From Odontesthes bonariensis (taxonomy: Eukaryota > Chordata > Actinopteri > Atheriniformes > Atherinopsidae): a stretch of 64,000 bases of DNA. The DNA lies in contig NC_134515.1 of the NCBI RefSeq assembly GCF_027942865.1, positions 6,380,839 through 6,444,838 of the forward strand, read 5' to 3'. The stretch's first letter is position 1; every line of letters begins with the position of its first letter. The translations under genes and the position numbers were made by a program. The notes below the pieces were generated by a model. It made no database searches. It was not told where the DNA came from and saw only the letters and a list, made by a program, of their open reading frames with translations. Below, one piece after another: positions 36,105-49,600 of this stretch.

Positions 36105-39100
36105 ATGGAAAAAATCATGCTGACATGGGTGATTATGTGTGTGCTCCTGCGGCCATTGGCCACACAGAACCCTGCATCTGAAGGAGGTAAGTGTCAAGAA
36201 TCCAGTGGAAACAAATTTCTGGTCTTTTATAGTTTGAATTATATAGAAACTTGCCATTAGTGAATATTTAGGCTTTCAGTTAGATAATAATAGTATAATA
36301 ATCAGTGTCTGAATTGTAGTTTACCCCCAGTTAGTTCAAATAAAGTGAGTTTAAAGGCATTAATGTTACAGAATATGCTATGAGATGCAATAAGTTTGAT
36401 GTTAATAAAAGTACTAATATTGCTTCATTAAGGGGAGAGACTATCTAAACTCAGGGTGGACCAGGGTGGGGTTGATTATAAACAAGTGAAATGGCATGAC
36501 TCCAGGAAAGAAATTGTCTGTTGATGAAATCCCGCAGCCTTAGGCTGTGAGTCCAAAAATGGGGGGCATTCAGGGATCTGTCAGGCATGCAGGGGATGAC
36601 TTCAGGTGCTTCCCATATAACATAAAAAAGGGTTAAATTCCTAGGTTATTACCAGCTGATGAAATCTCATGGATTTACAGTGGTGGTTTCTAAGGGGAGG
36701 ACAGAGCAGCCTCCTAATCTTCAAGAAAAAAAAATATTTTGATTAATGAAAGTCATTTTATGAATGATGAGTGAAGAAATAAAAATATTGATTTACTGTT
36801 ATCTACATTTTCACTTTTGCAATATATGAAATCCCATAAAGCACAGATTTCTTGAGAAATGATAAAATCTCATGTCGAGCAGACTAACACTGAGACACTC
36901 CCTAGTGAGTTTTAGGCTGTTTTAATGCCTCTTTACTGTTGTTATAAGTACTTATCAGTGCCCACATATTGGTAGTTTTTTATACGGAACAAATCATAAG
37001 AAAATACAATCAGCTGTTACGGCAGTGCCTTTATACCCTGCGGTGGAACTCATGACCATGAGAGGCTAAACTTAGTGGTAATGATACTAGAGGGTTTCTT
37101 AATGGGATTGGATCATTATAACTGTGTTAATAGTGAGTCGGATACTTTGATATTTTAAACATTGATGTAATTACAATCATTTCCATTATTAGAGACCTGA
37201 TGAGACAACTATGTTTACAGCAAATAAACTTAATACGTGAATTTGCTTCACCAACACCTACAAAAAAAAGCGATCATGATGGATTCATGCTTTACAATTA
37301 GTTATGGGGTGATAAAAGCATTTTACTATCTTATCGGATGCTTGTTTGTTTAATGGCCTTATGTTTGTTGTGTTAATTTGTAGTGCAAACAGTTCAAATT
37401 CTTTTTTTTTTCTACAGCTTGTATGTTTTGTTTTCATTATTTCTTTAGATCCAGTCAAAAAAAAAATCCATATCCAAATCCAATCCTAGCTTGTTATTGT
37501 TTTATTGTTTCTGTTGTCTTTTCCATATTTTGCATGTTTATTGATTTTCGTCCGTACAGCACTTTGTCGCAGCTTCTGTTGTTTTAAAGTGCTTTATAAA
37601 TAAAGTAGTAGTAGTAGTAGTAGTTTTAATGTGTTTTTGTCAGGGCTAGATTCACAAGCCTACATTTTGCAAGTTGCAAGACCTGCTCTGCTCCCTTAAG
37701 AGGCCATGTGAGCTTTTTCCACTATCACATCGCTCAAACACTAACAGTACACCAGTAAGTCTGTGAGATAACAGTATAGGTCTAATCGATCACAGACAGT
37801 AAAGAGGCTAGCTCCAGGCGTCAGTGTTAGGTTTGTAGATAAATACATACCTGCACAAAGGTAGAGGTGGGGGCTGTGATAGAAAGCACCCTCCTCATTT
37901 CAAAGTCCAAAGAACAAGAAAGATGTTGGTAATGCTTCATATGGATGGAGAGAAAGGGAATGAAACGGACATTGGCTTGTGTGTGTAAATGTTTGATTTA
38001 TGTGTGTATGGCATGCTGCTTTCTCAGTTTTCAAGAGCTCAAGAGGCATCCGAATAAAATGAGAGTTTTGCAGGCTCAGGGTCTTTGTCTGTGTGTGTAT
38101 TTGCGGTATTATGAAGTCAGAATAATCTTGTGGTAACCCAGAGTAATTTTCGATGATATCTGACTCCCACAAGTTTATTTTCTCGTTTTCCTGAAGTCTT
38201 GATCGGAGATTGTAACAGTGAGTGAAGATTTTGTTTCTTATGCCCTCTTCTGGCTCTGCATATGGCCATCCAGCATTCCTCTTTGTCTCTCATATGGAAC
38301 AACCAGTCCCCCCCCCTCCCTCCAACTCATTCCTATCCTTTTAACGCCTTTTGACTTTCCTTGTACAACCTCCTTTTTCATTCTTCCACTACAGCCTGAC
38401 AACTACTGTTTTCTTTCACCCTTGTCTTTCACTGCTGGCATTTACTTCTAAACTCCGCTCTAGTTATGAAAAATGGAAAATTGAGGAGGAAAAAAAATCT
38501 ACCCTCTGGCTCAGTGCCTGAATGCCTTTTATACATCACCACCTCTGAAGTTATCTTCCTACCAGTTTCCTCTACTTGCTTTGATTGCTGCTTATCCGAA
38601 CTGTAATTGCCTGGATTAGTTTATGAATTTCTGCTGCTTTCATGCTGACAATTTTTGCGTGTTCTGTGTTTTTCCAAGAAAGTGAATTGTGAAAGGGAGG
38701 GTGGTGTGTGCAAGAAAGACCTGAGAAGAGAGATGTGGAAAAGTGGAAAAAATTGTGAATGTGGAAAGGAGTTATGGAGGAAGTTGTGTAAAGTTCTCAC
38801 ACCAGCATCGAAAAGCCAACACATATTTGATTTAGCTTATCAATGTCTGTTTTAACCTTTATTTTTCCTCCACAGTGCTGAACTGCTGCGAGGGTGACGT
38901 CCTCTTCTTAGTGGATTCTTCAGGGAGTGTGTCAACCTACGAACACTCCCGCATGCTCTCCTTCCTGTCTGAACTCCTGCTCCCCTTTTCACTTGGAGAG
39001 GACCAGGTGAGAGTAGGACTCCTGCAGGTGGGCACCAAACCCCGTCTTGAGTTTGGCTTTGACAAACATAAAACTCAAAGTGGCCTCCAGAGAGATTTGA

Positions 39101-42100
39101 AAAACACCCCACCTGTAAGAGGAGACACCAACACAGTGGAGGCGCTGAAAATGGCAAAAGACTGGGTTTTAAGACCTGGAGCTCCGGGTGGGGCCCGGCC
39201 GGGGCTTCCAAGAGTACTGGTGTGGTTGACTGATGGGATAAACCCTGGGGATGTGATTGGACCAATGGCTGATCTACGGGATGAGGGTGTGGCAGTGCTG
39301 GTGGTCTCCACTGGACACAGCAACTATCTGGTGTTGAGGGAGGTGGTCTCTCCACCTGTGGACGACCACCTGTATTTTGTGGACATTGATGATATGGCCA
39401 TTATCACAAATGACCTGCGGAATGCCATCATTGGTAAGTATGATATGGGCATAGACGGTGCATATATAACTTTGCAAAGTTGGCCTGTTAGCGACCTAAG
39501 ATCAACGAAGAGGCTAAAGTTCAACATTTTGGTTGTTGCTCCCTCATGGATCTGACTGAGAACCCGTTGAAACTATGTATATCTACAAGATAGCCCTGCC
39601 ATACTGCACGTTCTGCCTTTTTTGTCTCGTCTTTGTCCGAACATACAGTATCAACAGTAGCAAGAAACAGCAAGCAGATAGAATGAGGTAGCAACTCTTA
39701 CCAGATACACACTTAATTTGCAGCTACATTTGCTCGTCATCTCGCCTGCTTATGTTCTGATGATTTCATAAAGGGTCTGGGGGAAAAATATATGTATGTA
39801 TATATATAAATTTAAATATATATATTTTTTTAAATCTAACCTTATTCTGCAGCTTTATTTAATTATGTGGAACTTTCATTTTCTTTTTATGCATCTTTTA
39901 TCTCGTTGTTTTGGTTTTAGTGCCAAGATTTTGCTTATTTGGCTTTGGTGCACTGTTGTCAGCTCCGTCAGTGTCAAGGGGAACAAGCAACGTTGTTTAA
40001 AAAAAAAAGAAGAAAAAAGTCCCGCACCTTTCTTCACTTACCTTTGAGAAACACCCTTTATTCAAACAGCTGAACTCATACGAGTGATCTGCCAGTAAGG
40101 CACAGATGTATTGCATGTCTCTGTGCTTCTCCCCAATTCCACACATGCTCCTGAAGAGAGTGAGTGGCAACCAAACAGGATGCCAGTACACTGAGAGTGT
40201 CTGAGGGCCTGTGTAAGAGTCACTGTAATGAGATATCCTGATCTATAATTGGATTAATGATTCAACATCCCTTTCTGCATCTTCCAACACTATGCCAGAT
40301 ATGAAACATGTATATATTTATAAATATAGACCGAGGAGAATGCCCGTTTCTTAGGCTGGATTAGGTAACTCCCATAATCCACACAAGAGACACTTAAGCA
40401 TTTATACAGTACATATTGCATCTGTAAGCCATGATGCATAGTATAAATAAGGCTTGTGAACAACAAGAACAAAATGAATAAGTCCGTCCTTAGTGCCCAA
40501 AGATCTTTTCACAGATATCAGTATCCCAATGGTATTAGCTATTTTGTTGCAGGGCCTCAGTGGGTTGGCTATTTCAAGCATTATGAATGCATTTAGAAAG
40601 CCAAGTCTGGCTGACTACATGGGTGGCTGTCTGAAGACAAGACAAATTTAGCACTCTGTTTTGCTGTCTTCCATGTCTCCATTTTAATTTCTCTGTCTTT
40701 TTGCAAAATGTTCACTTGTTCCTTTATGAGACAGAAATGTTGTGCGCACACACTAACGTCAGTTTTCTTCATTCTGCCTCCAACAGAGATTATCAGGGCC
40801 GAGCGCATGCACGTCCGAGACGTTTCTACAAACTCAGCCACTCTCCAGTGGCGACCCGTTCTGTCCGGTTTGACGGGCTACTATGATATCCGCTTTGGTC
40901 AGGTTCCGTCTGAAGGGGCGGGAGGTGGCGGTGGAGCAGGAAGCGGGACCAGTCCGAGCACTGGTGGAAGTTCATACCGGAGACTCACTCAGTCTGCGGA
41001 CTCTAGCAGTACCAGGCTGACAGGCTTGAAGCCTGACACCACCTACATCGCCACACTGACTCCAGAGTCCAACGAAGAACAATTTAACATGCTCTCTGTC
41101 ACCTTCACAACAAAGCCAGGTTGGGCTGCTTCCTTCTTATTCATCCTATTTGTGAAACACCTCATTGTAAACTTACCAGAACAATTATTTCACGGCTTGG
41201 CAAATAAGTAAAAAAAATGAAAAATCTTTTTTTGTTCTTGCCTCTGAATTTTAAGAGTTGCATTGTATTCTTTGAACTCTTTATATTGATAATACAATGT
41301 GACTTGACAATATACGACAATGCTCCAACAATTTCCCCCAAAATATTCCAAATGATCTAATATTTGTGACAGTAAAAATGAAAAAGCTTTTATGGAAACC
41401 GTTTCTCAGTTCTTTCTTTTATGGTTGGGGAAATAAGGACATTTCAGACCCACAAAATGGGAGTATGAGTTTTTTTCTTATTTCTCATTTACTTTTCTTG
41501 TTTCTCACACACAGAGGTGCTGAGCCCATCTACGGTATCGGTCTCTGAGTCTGGGCAAACCAGTGTTCGGGTGAGTTGGGGTCCTCTTCAACCAGAGACG
41601 GTCACAAGTTACAACATTGAGTACTCTGCCCTGCCCAGGGGCCAGCTCCACACAGTCACAGTGGGCCAGACTCATAACGCTACTCTGCTCAGAGACCTCC
41701 AGCCAGACACCACGTACTTGGTCACAGTCACAGCTCGGTATGCCTCAGGAAAAGAGAAGGCTATGTCTGTCAAAGCATGCACTCAAGAAGGTGAGTTATA
41801 TAAAGAAAAGCAGTCAAGCATGATGATCGAGGATCTAGTTACTGTGCTTTAATCACAATATAACACAGCTTTTTCTTTTTTTCTGAGTCCTAAAAATGTG
41901 ATAATTAGCTGCAACTTCATCCAGGCCTAAAAACTCCAGGGCATTTCTGTGCTGTCAGTGGAGCTAGGGCCAATCAAAGAGTCACAGAACAGCCTTTTCA
42001 TTCAAGTCCTCTTTTGAGTTCGCTTCTCCTTTTGATGCACACCCTGATTAGAATCTCTGGCGTTTCCATATTCAGTGACTCCAGCTTTGGCAGACCTCCA

Positions 42101-43032
42101 GCTGACCACGGTGGGAAGTGATTCAGTGCAGGTCAACTGGAAGGGCGGCGTGGATGGGTTGAGGGGGTACTGGCTCACCTGGGAGGCAGAGCAAAGCTCT
42201 GTCCCTGGCCAGCGCTCCTCCCTCTATTTGCCACCTGACTCTCTGTCAACACGGCTCTCACACCTCCCACCCTCTGCTCGAGTGTGTGTGTCACCCATTT
42301 ACCGGACAGCACGGGGAGACGGCCTGTGTTGCACGGCACAGTTTCACTCAGGTTAGTGCCGACAATGTAGACTCACTTTGAAGAGTTCATTCGGTCAATG
42401 TGCTATTTGAAGAAATAGAACTTTTGAAACAACTAATATTATCTGTCCAAAATTAGAATCAAAGGGATTTGCATTTAATAAAGCAATTCATTAAATTTAA
42501 ATTTCCTTATGTACTTCTTGTTTATTTTTAATCATACAATCTTTTTTTATTGTTCAGGGGGTTTTTTTTGTTTTTTTTTTACCTGCATCTATGTCAGAAT
42601 TTATTTCTTGGTTAAAGTGAATAAACCACAAATCTCATTGTGAACATTTTATTTGTAACTTCTAAATAGCAATTGTCTCTAAAATGGCAACTTGCAAATG
42701 GAACTTAATAAACCTATGTGATATTGAAGGCAGAAATCCCAGATAGTTAATCCATACAAATAAAATCTATCTTCATTTCAGCCCAATTTAGTGGAAAAAA
42801 TGCTTTTAGTAATTTGAAGAAACACTTCATTGAAAGATGATGAATTAAATGAAAAACTCCAAACGGATTTCAGTTGTTTCTTTTGCACATATTGTTTTAA
42901 GACCTTTTATGATTTGTAGAAAATCTTTGGAAAGTGCTATACAAATGAACTGTTAACAAGTCAGTGTCTCAGCTGTTATTTTTCTTTCTCCTCCTCTCTT
43001 TAGATGCACAACCGTATGGCTATCAATCGTAG
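36105..43032 (+). CDS. vwa1: von Willebrand factor A domain-containing protein 1 (WARP), extracellular matrix
   Basis: Six coding exons (36105-36186, 38876-39433, 40787-41119, 41515-41790, 42076-42351, 43004-43032), all GT-AG with phase-1 junctions, give 517 residues. In mammals the protein is a secreted pericellular matrix component that binds perlecan and collagen VI. Visible: an N-terminal signal peptide (residues 1 to about 20); a VWA domain (about 30-213) with the MIDAS motif DSSGS at 41-45, a GDTNT threonine loop and WLTDG; then three fibronectin type III-like modules, each in its own exon (about 214-325, 325-416, 417-508). The first FN3 has a Gly/Ser-rich insertion encoded at about 40913-40973. 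The last exon encodes only nine residues. Human VWA1 is shorter (about 445). The start is the first ATG that gives the signal peptide. A signal at 43963 ends the transcript. Confidence 0.94.
37556..37628 (+). repeat. LINE/SINE 3' tail with (AGT)n microsatellite
   Basis: GTACAGCACTTTG, then AAAGTGCTTTATAAATAAAG followed by a trinucleotide AGT run, is a typical fish LINE 3' end with a short tandem tail. It lies in vwa1 intron 1; no coding part is retained. Confidence 0.6.
40039..40176 (-). other. Exon-like segment antisense inside vwa1 intron 2, gene unknown
   Basis: On the minus strand a block of about 138-152 nt begins after a CACTCTCAG acceptor-like tract (about 40190) and ends at an AAAG/GTAAGTG donor. 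One frame is open throughout and encodes WHPVWLPLTLFRSMCGIGEK and then HRDMQYICALLADHSYEF, ending CFSK. The donor phase fits the start of the exon-like segment at 32231-32167. I do not recognise the peptide, so it may be a chance frame. Confidence 0.3.
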
Positions 43033-43968
43033 CACCCCAAACTGCAGATGCACCTTACCAAACATGGAGGAAGGATCATGAGAATGCTGACTTCCCTCTG
43101 TAATTCTTTAGCGATCCTCCCCCCTCTGTGGACATGATCCAGGAGAGATGTGTGGTTTGGCTCAGTGAGCTCTCATGTGGAAGTCATAGACACTTAAGAA
43201 TGGTGTGGCACATTATTTCCACATGTTGATTGCTACAAACTGCAACGCAGAGGATTGCCCGCTTTACTATGTTTACTGCTTCAGCAGGTTTTATCCTGTA
43301 CTTAATGTAAAATACTTTGTTTTAAAGATGCAAGCTTAAGATTAAGATATTTCTTAGACATGTTTTGCAGACTTGGAGCACGGCATGCTGGGAATGTTAA
43401 CATTTTATGTAGGTTGTTTTGGAGAAAAGCTTTGCACCATATGTGCGCTATGTGCCCAAGGCAACATTTTTGTCAAACCCTGCTAACACACAGAGAACAT
43501 ATGATATCTACAGTAAATACTTCTAATTTGTTCTAAAGACTTCTGTCTCACCGCATGCTTCACAAAATACTTTGTATACTTAATTGTGCATACTGGAGTG
43601 TGCAGCGAGGTAACATCAAAATAAGGTCTTCATGATTACTTTGAAGTTTTTAGAGTGACCATGAACCGTAGCTGCTGTATATGATACAGATGTGTGCAAT
43701 TGAAAGTGACCTTGTACTGATATCCGGACGTAAATCGATCAGTCATATTTATTTACCAAGAATCATCTAAGTATGCAAACGTAATAGCTTTCAGCATTTA
43801 CAGACATGCAGTTCACATTATAAGTCTGTTACCGTTTTACAGCCCATCTTCACTGCCCCCTACTGTAATGATCCGTACTGGCTTGTTGATCCTGTACTAC
43901 ATATTGTGCAAAAGTATTGTTTTGTCTTTGTTGACTACTTTTAAAATCTGAGAAAATCTTTCAATAAA
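43033..43968 (+). other. vwa1 3' UTR with polyadenylation signal
   Basis: Sequence without ORFs follows the vwa1 stop. A canonical AATAAA at 43963-43968 is the most plausible end, giving a 3' UTR of about 0.95 kb. Confidence 0.65.
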
Positions 43969-43989
43969 GTCCTTGAATACATTTGTTTG

Positions 43990-45600
43990 TATATATTGTT
44001 GTTAATTATCGTAGAATGTAGGGGAATAAGTGACTTAAACAAAGCTCAGATGCACTATGTATATGTTTTTAAAAGGGTACTCCTTGGATTTTACACATTA
44101 ATGTAATTACAGCAGTGCTGAAGAGTTCCATTTAGCTAGCAAAAACTAGTTGGAAAGCAAAAGCTTTTAAATAAAATCTGGCTGCTCCTATTTGCTTTGT
44201 GAAAGTGTGCAATCCATTTTCAAAGTTGACCCATACAAAAAAAATATTTTTGGAAATGTGTGGAAATATATGTAAAGTCATGAAAGTAAGAGTTTTTTTT
44301 TCATTAAATACCACACGTTTCTATTCCATCTCATCTTATAAATGCTGGGAGACAGCATTTAGGATCATTCTTAGGTTTTATCTTGTTTCAAAATGCTATG
44401 AATAATTTTCCAGATGCAGTCTTTACAAAGTTGTTGATGTAGTTGGCCACGTTTGAGATCTACAATACATCTGAAGGATTGATTAAAGAACTATCAAAGT
44501 CGGTTTTCCCACTTCATTCCTGTTTTACCATCAAAACCATGTGAATGCTATAAACAATCTTTTCTTGTCTCTTATGGTTGTGCTGTTGTTTATCCAGGTC
44601 AAAACTATGTTATTTCTCCATATGCTGTATCTATTTTAGAGACCATAAAATGATAAAGGGATAAAGGGAGAGCAAAATAATGAAACCTTGATATCAGTAA
44701 AGTGCCATTACAGTTTCATATGAAGCTAATGTTCAACACCCACATAGAGACATTTTTTGAGAGGGTGGAATGACACACATGTAGAGCTAGAATGTTAATT
44801 TGACTTTGATTATCGCATATATTGTACGCAGATGAACTCATGAAACGATGATTTATGAGATTGCCATATGACTTGAGATGCAGCTTTTCTGTCTCAAGGC
44901 TCCCCCTGCAGTTCAATGAAAGCGTTAATGGGTCATCTGATAATTTTGTTGTCTGTGTTTAGTCAGGTCTACTGCAGCTGTTTCATGTTCTTATCTTATA
45001 AAAAAAACACCTCAACTGAGTGTTTGCTATTGCATTAAATGTAACATATATGAATAAAGACACACACGAATATGTAAAACTGTAAATCAACAATGTTTAA
45101 ATATGAAAAAATTGTAACCAATGTTTAGCAATTCTTCGTATCACTAAGCTATATATCTTAAAGTGCCATCTTGTAATAAGATGAATGTATTTGCTTTTTG
45201 ACTCAGCGTTTACGGATTTTGAATTCACAGATGCTTCCGGCTAAAGAGTGTGCTTGTGAAATAAATGCCAACATTTAGGCAAATCTTGCTCGGGAATAGA
45301 TACTTTTTTTTTTTTTAAAAGAACAGATGATTTTAGATGATTTAAGCTGGTTTTGATTATTTTTCAACAAAGTGACTGACACTGAGAGAATAGCTCTTTG
45401 GATCAGGCTACAATACTGTTGTTCTAATTGACTGTTCTAATTGAAAAACATACCACACATTTCCGTTCCTGATTAGACTTTTTCATTTTAATTTCAGTTT
45501 TGTAAGACATATTGCATAGAAGAATTTTTGTCATTTTGAACACCACTGGTTAAACCTTTTTGTGTCTACTAACATATTTCTCCCCCTTAGATCCGCCTTC
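43990..45600. other. Intergenic spacer vwa1-ralgapb
   Basis: AT-rich DNA with no supported gene or clear repeat. GC content rises from about 45590 at the ralgapb promoter. Confidence 0.5.
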
Positions 45601-45792
45601 AGGTGTACTGACTGTACCAAACGTTAGGGGGCGCCAACCTCCGGATTCTGTTTCCCGTTAGCCCGTCAAGCGACAATATCCGAGCCCTGACATTGCGACG
45701 ATGGAGGCTGTTATGGTTTAGACTAGTCTGCACTGAAAGCAGAAACTGCAAGTTTGGGAGCTCTGTTATGACAACGTATGCAGTTTGTGCAG
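45600..45792 (+). other. ralgapb promoter-proximal region and 5' UTR exon 1 with upstream ORFs
   Basis: A locally GC-rich segment ends in a strong donor (GCAG/GTAAGG at 45793), and the coding exon begins at 46654, so a leader exon probably ends at 45792. Two upstream ORFs are visible. One (45701-45721) encodes six residues. The other starts at about 45769, crosses the splice junction and stops 20-30 bases before the main ATG. The transcription start cannot be placed; no TATA box is seen. Confidence 0.6.
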
Positions 45793-46697
45793 GTAAGGAA
45801 TTAAATAGCTCTCCTGGCTGGCTAAGACACGTTAGCGTCTTTGCAAAGTTGGCCTGTTAGCCAGTTCAGCAAGCTAATGTCAACGAAGAGGCTAAATTAT
45901 CGAACATTAGCTAGGCTAGCTAGTAACGTCAGATCAACTACAACGTAGTCGAAAATAACTCAGAAGTGGTCATGTGGCATTGTTAGTTTTTTCTTATATT
46001 AACAATAGTCTTTTGATTTATTTAGCAAGATGGATTTGTAAAACTAAAGCAAGTCAGCAGCTAACTTCAGCTAATGTCATCAAAAAGATGAGGAAGATGT
46101 TTTGATACTAATGCTAGCTAACGCTAGCAGGCTATTCAAATCAAGATCCGTTTCCTGGTTGGGACTCCTTTGCTTTTTACCGATCCAAGGCGTGGATAAA
46201 ACGTTAATCATTGCTTCAGTTCGCTTAAGAAAAAACAAAAGACAAAACACAGTAGGTATTTTACATATGCTATGTTGTTTTAACTGGAGAAAGGGGAATG
46301 AAACGCAAGAAGCAACATAAACATCTGGGTTGTTTAATGTCAGCTAACCACAGTAGACTCTTTTACTAAAAGGTCTTTATTTAGCTTTGCATGCAGGTTT
46401 CATTTGACAGTTGGCTTACAATTGCAAAATTAATCTTTTCTATTGTTTTATATCATGCCATGTCTAGCCTCGTGAGATTATGAAAATACACTCGTTAATC
46501 TGGTGGAAGTTGAACAGTTTTTCTCTGTTAGGAGTGTAACACTTAGATAGTTTTGGCCGTATAAACTTTCAAGAATTAAATTGAAGAAATAGTGTAATAG
46601 CAGTTTTTCCGGATTGCTATGTTAAGTTGACTGCTGTATTTGTGTTTCTGCAGGTGGAGGCAGGTGGTGCGAGTAGAAAGCATTATACATCAACAGC

Positions 46698-49600
46698 ATG
46701 TACTCCGAGTGGCGCTCGCTGCAGTTGGTGGTGCAGAGTGACCAGGGCCACCTCAGCGTTCTGCACACCTATCCCACAAGTGTGGGCACAGAGGTGGCAA
46801 ATGCTGTGGTCAAGCCTCTGGGCACAGCTGTAAGCCCCGTTGCCACAGAGAACATCCTTAAAACAGACAAAGAGGTGAGTGGTCTACACTATTGATTAGA
46901 TTTTCAATGATGTCATTTGGAATCATCAATGCCAAGCAGCGACTTCATCATCAAGCTGTCAGTTTGAAAACTCTTCAGATGATCTATGGGGGAGATAGGC
47001 CCAAAAACTTGAATAAGAAAAATATCTAATTTAAAATGAGAGTGCCAGTTAATTTTACTGCTGTCATCACATTCAAATGTCTACATTCTGGTAGCTTGTT
47101 ATTTTCTTCTGTATTGTACACTTGAGTGATGTTTCAGCAGGACTGGTAGACATTTCTTGGACAAACGCCATCTCTATGTTGGCCTCGTTGCCCCTTTTGT
47201 CGTTGTGCTAAATCTTCAGAGCGCTGTGAGTTTGCTTTTTCTCTGAAACAGGAATTCCAAAAGGATCTTTTTGTAATTTAGATTAATTCATCATGACATT
47301 TATACTGACCAGCTTCACTTTTTTATGTTTAAATCATGGCACAATGCTACCACCCCTAGTATGTGTATAGGCATACACTTCACATGGAGTTTTTTTCCCT
47401 CATGCTGTTAGTCAATGAAAGTTCCATTAGGCCAAATCCCTAGGGCTGTCCTATATCTTTGACCTTTGTTTTGTAGCGAGTCTACCATGTAAAAGCTACA
47501 AAGATAGCTTTTTCTCTCTCTGCTATAGGCTTCATTGTGAAACAGAGTAGACATGGACAGATGACACCCAGTTAAAGTATGCTTATGTTTTCTACGTGTT
47601 GTGCATTTATTGATCTGCAATATTTCGGTTGCCTATTTTATATCTCGAACTACTTGACAAGCACAACACATGCTATGTATCAAGATATATGCAGTCTTTT
47701 ATGGGGATGCCCTGACCCATTGGGAAGGCTCTTGACAAGCTAATTCAAACCATTTTTTGATGGTTTGCTATTAAAAACCAGATAACTTTGTTATTTTTTG
47801 TGTGTGCAAGCTGTACAAGAATGAGCTGTCAAAGAATTCCCCCTTCATGGTGAAAAAAAGGACAAAATGATACTAGAACATCAGCCAACACACAGTGAGG
47901 AAGCAGCTTCAATTAATGATGTGACAGCCTGTCAGGAAGGGATGTGAGAGGAACTGTGTTGGGTGCACAGTATATCTGAAGTGCTGCAGCTGCAGATAGA
48001 CTTCTCACTACTGATCCAAACCAACGTCTCTATTAATGCTAGCAAATTTCTGCAAAATTTTGCAGGGAATTGTTAAAGAGAGTTTTTTTTTTTTTTGTTT
48101 AGGCTGAGGTTAGTAGAATTGTGCAGCCTTCTAAATGGTGGAAACATTATTTTGGATAGCATTAAGTTGTTGCAGTTACTGATTAAATCAAGATTGGGAT
48201 CAGGATTATGGGCAAGAAAACATCCCGTGACTTTACTGTCATGTTTTATGGTGGTGCAATGATGTTTATATAAAACACTGCCATTTTATTCATCACCTTT
48301 TAACTTTCAGCCTGTTTTTGATTGAACAAGAGATGATGAAACATGTAAAAAAAGATGAACCGTATGTGTTTTATTTGTGTTTTATTGCTGTCATCTTGTT
48401 AACTTAAATCTTTGTCCTTCATTTTTGAGACAGTTTTATGAGAAGTGTGAAAGTCCTCATGATGACTCACTTGAGATAGTTCTCACTGCCAGAAAAAAAA
48501 ACAGTAGCATATTGAAAAATAGTTTATTTTAATGTGGAGTGTTTATGGGACCATCCCACATCTGTATGCTGCAAAGCCAAATGCTGCTGCAAACCCATTG
48601 CTCATATCTAACAATAATAATAATAAAAAAAAACACTCTGGTCCCCAGGTCAAGTGGACCATGGAGGTACTGTGCTATGGCCTGACCCTTCCTCTAGAAG
48701 GGGACACTGTCAAGCTGTGTGTGGATGTATATACAGACTGGATGATGGCCCTGGTGTCGCCGAGAGACTCCATGCCACAGCCTGTGGTGAGGGAGCCCAA
48801 TATGTACGTTCAGACCATTCTCAAACATCTGTACAACGTCTTTGTACCAAGGTATGTGAAAGAAGTTCTGATGAGCCTTAATCTTGATGCCCTTATAATG
48901 TACTTAAATCTTTAACTGTCAATGCTGCTGAGAATGCCAGCTGTTTGTGTTTGCAGTTTTTTTTGGCCAATTAAATGGGCCGACTTTATGCAGCCAGCCA
49001 TATCTGCAGTGCAGGCGGCCTTCTGACGGTGGCGTAGTAATGCTTTTAATAATCTGTGTACATTTACTTTTTAAAAAATGAATAAGTGTAGTGCAGACCG
49101 TATGCTGGATTTATCAATTTAAGCACGCAGAGACATCACAGACATAAAAGTGATATATGTTTATCGAAGTTAATGAGCTTTCTGTGTCATTTGTTATTAT
49201 TGTACGAATGTATTTTATCAGATGAAGACATTAAATCATTAACTCAAGCATTAAATAATTGGCCATTGAAAAGCCCAAATTGGTTGACCACTAGCTTAAA
49301 ATACAGTGTTTTAACTGCGTCTGCTGTCTCTTGTCTCATTGCGGCTTTTTTTTATCCTCCAATTTCAAACTCAACTGTGCGTACCTCCAGGCCTGAACAG
49401 CATAGTCTGAACCACATCAGGCTTTGCCAGCAGGTACTGACTGCTGTCCAGAAGTTGGCACGAGAGTCTGTTTCCATGGTGAGAGAAACCTGGGAGGTGC
49501 TGCTGCTTTTCCTGCTTCGCATCAATGATACATTGCTTGCACCGCCCACAGTTGGAGGTAAACCCACCCCAAATTATTTACCCAGTTACCACTCAGCTAT

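Noticed and set aside
38852-39355. 167-codon minus-strand frame opposite the vwa1 VWA exon
   Set aside because: It overlaps the VWA exon, whose MIDAS motif and phases are unambiguous. Pro-rich composition marks it as a shadow.
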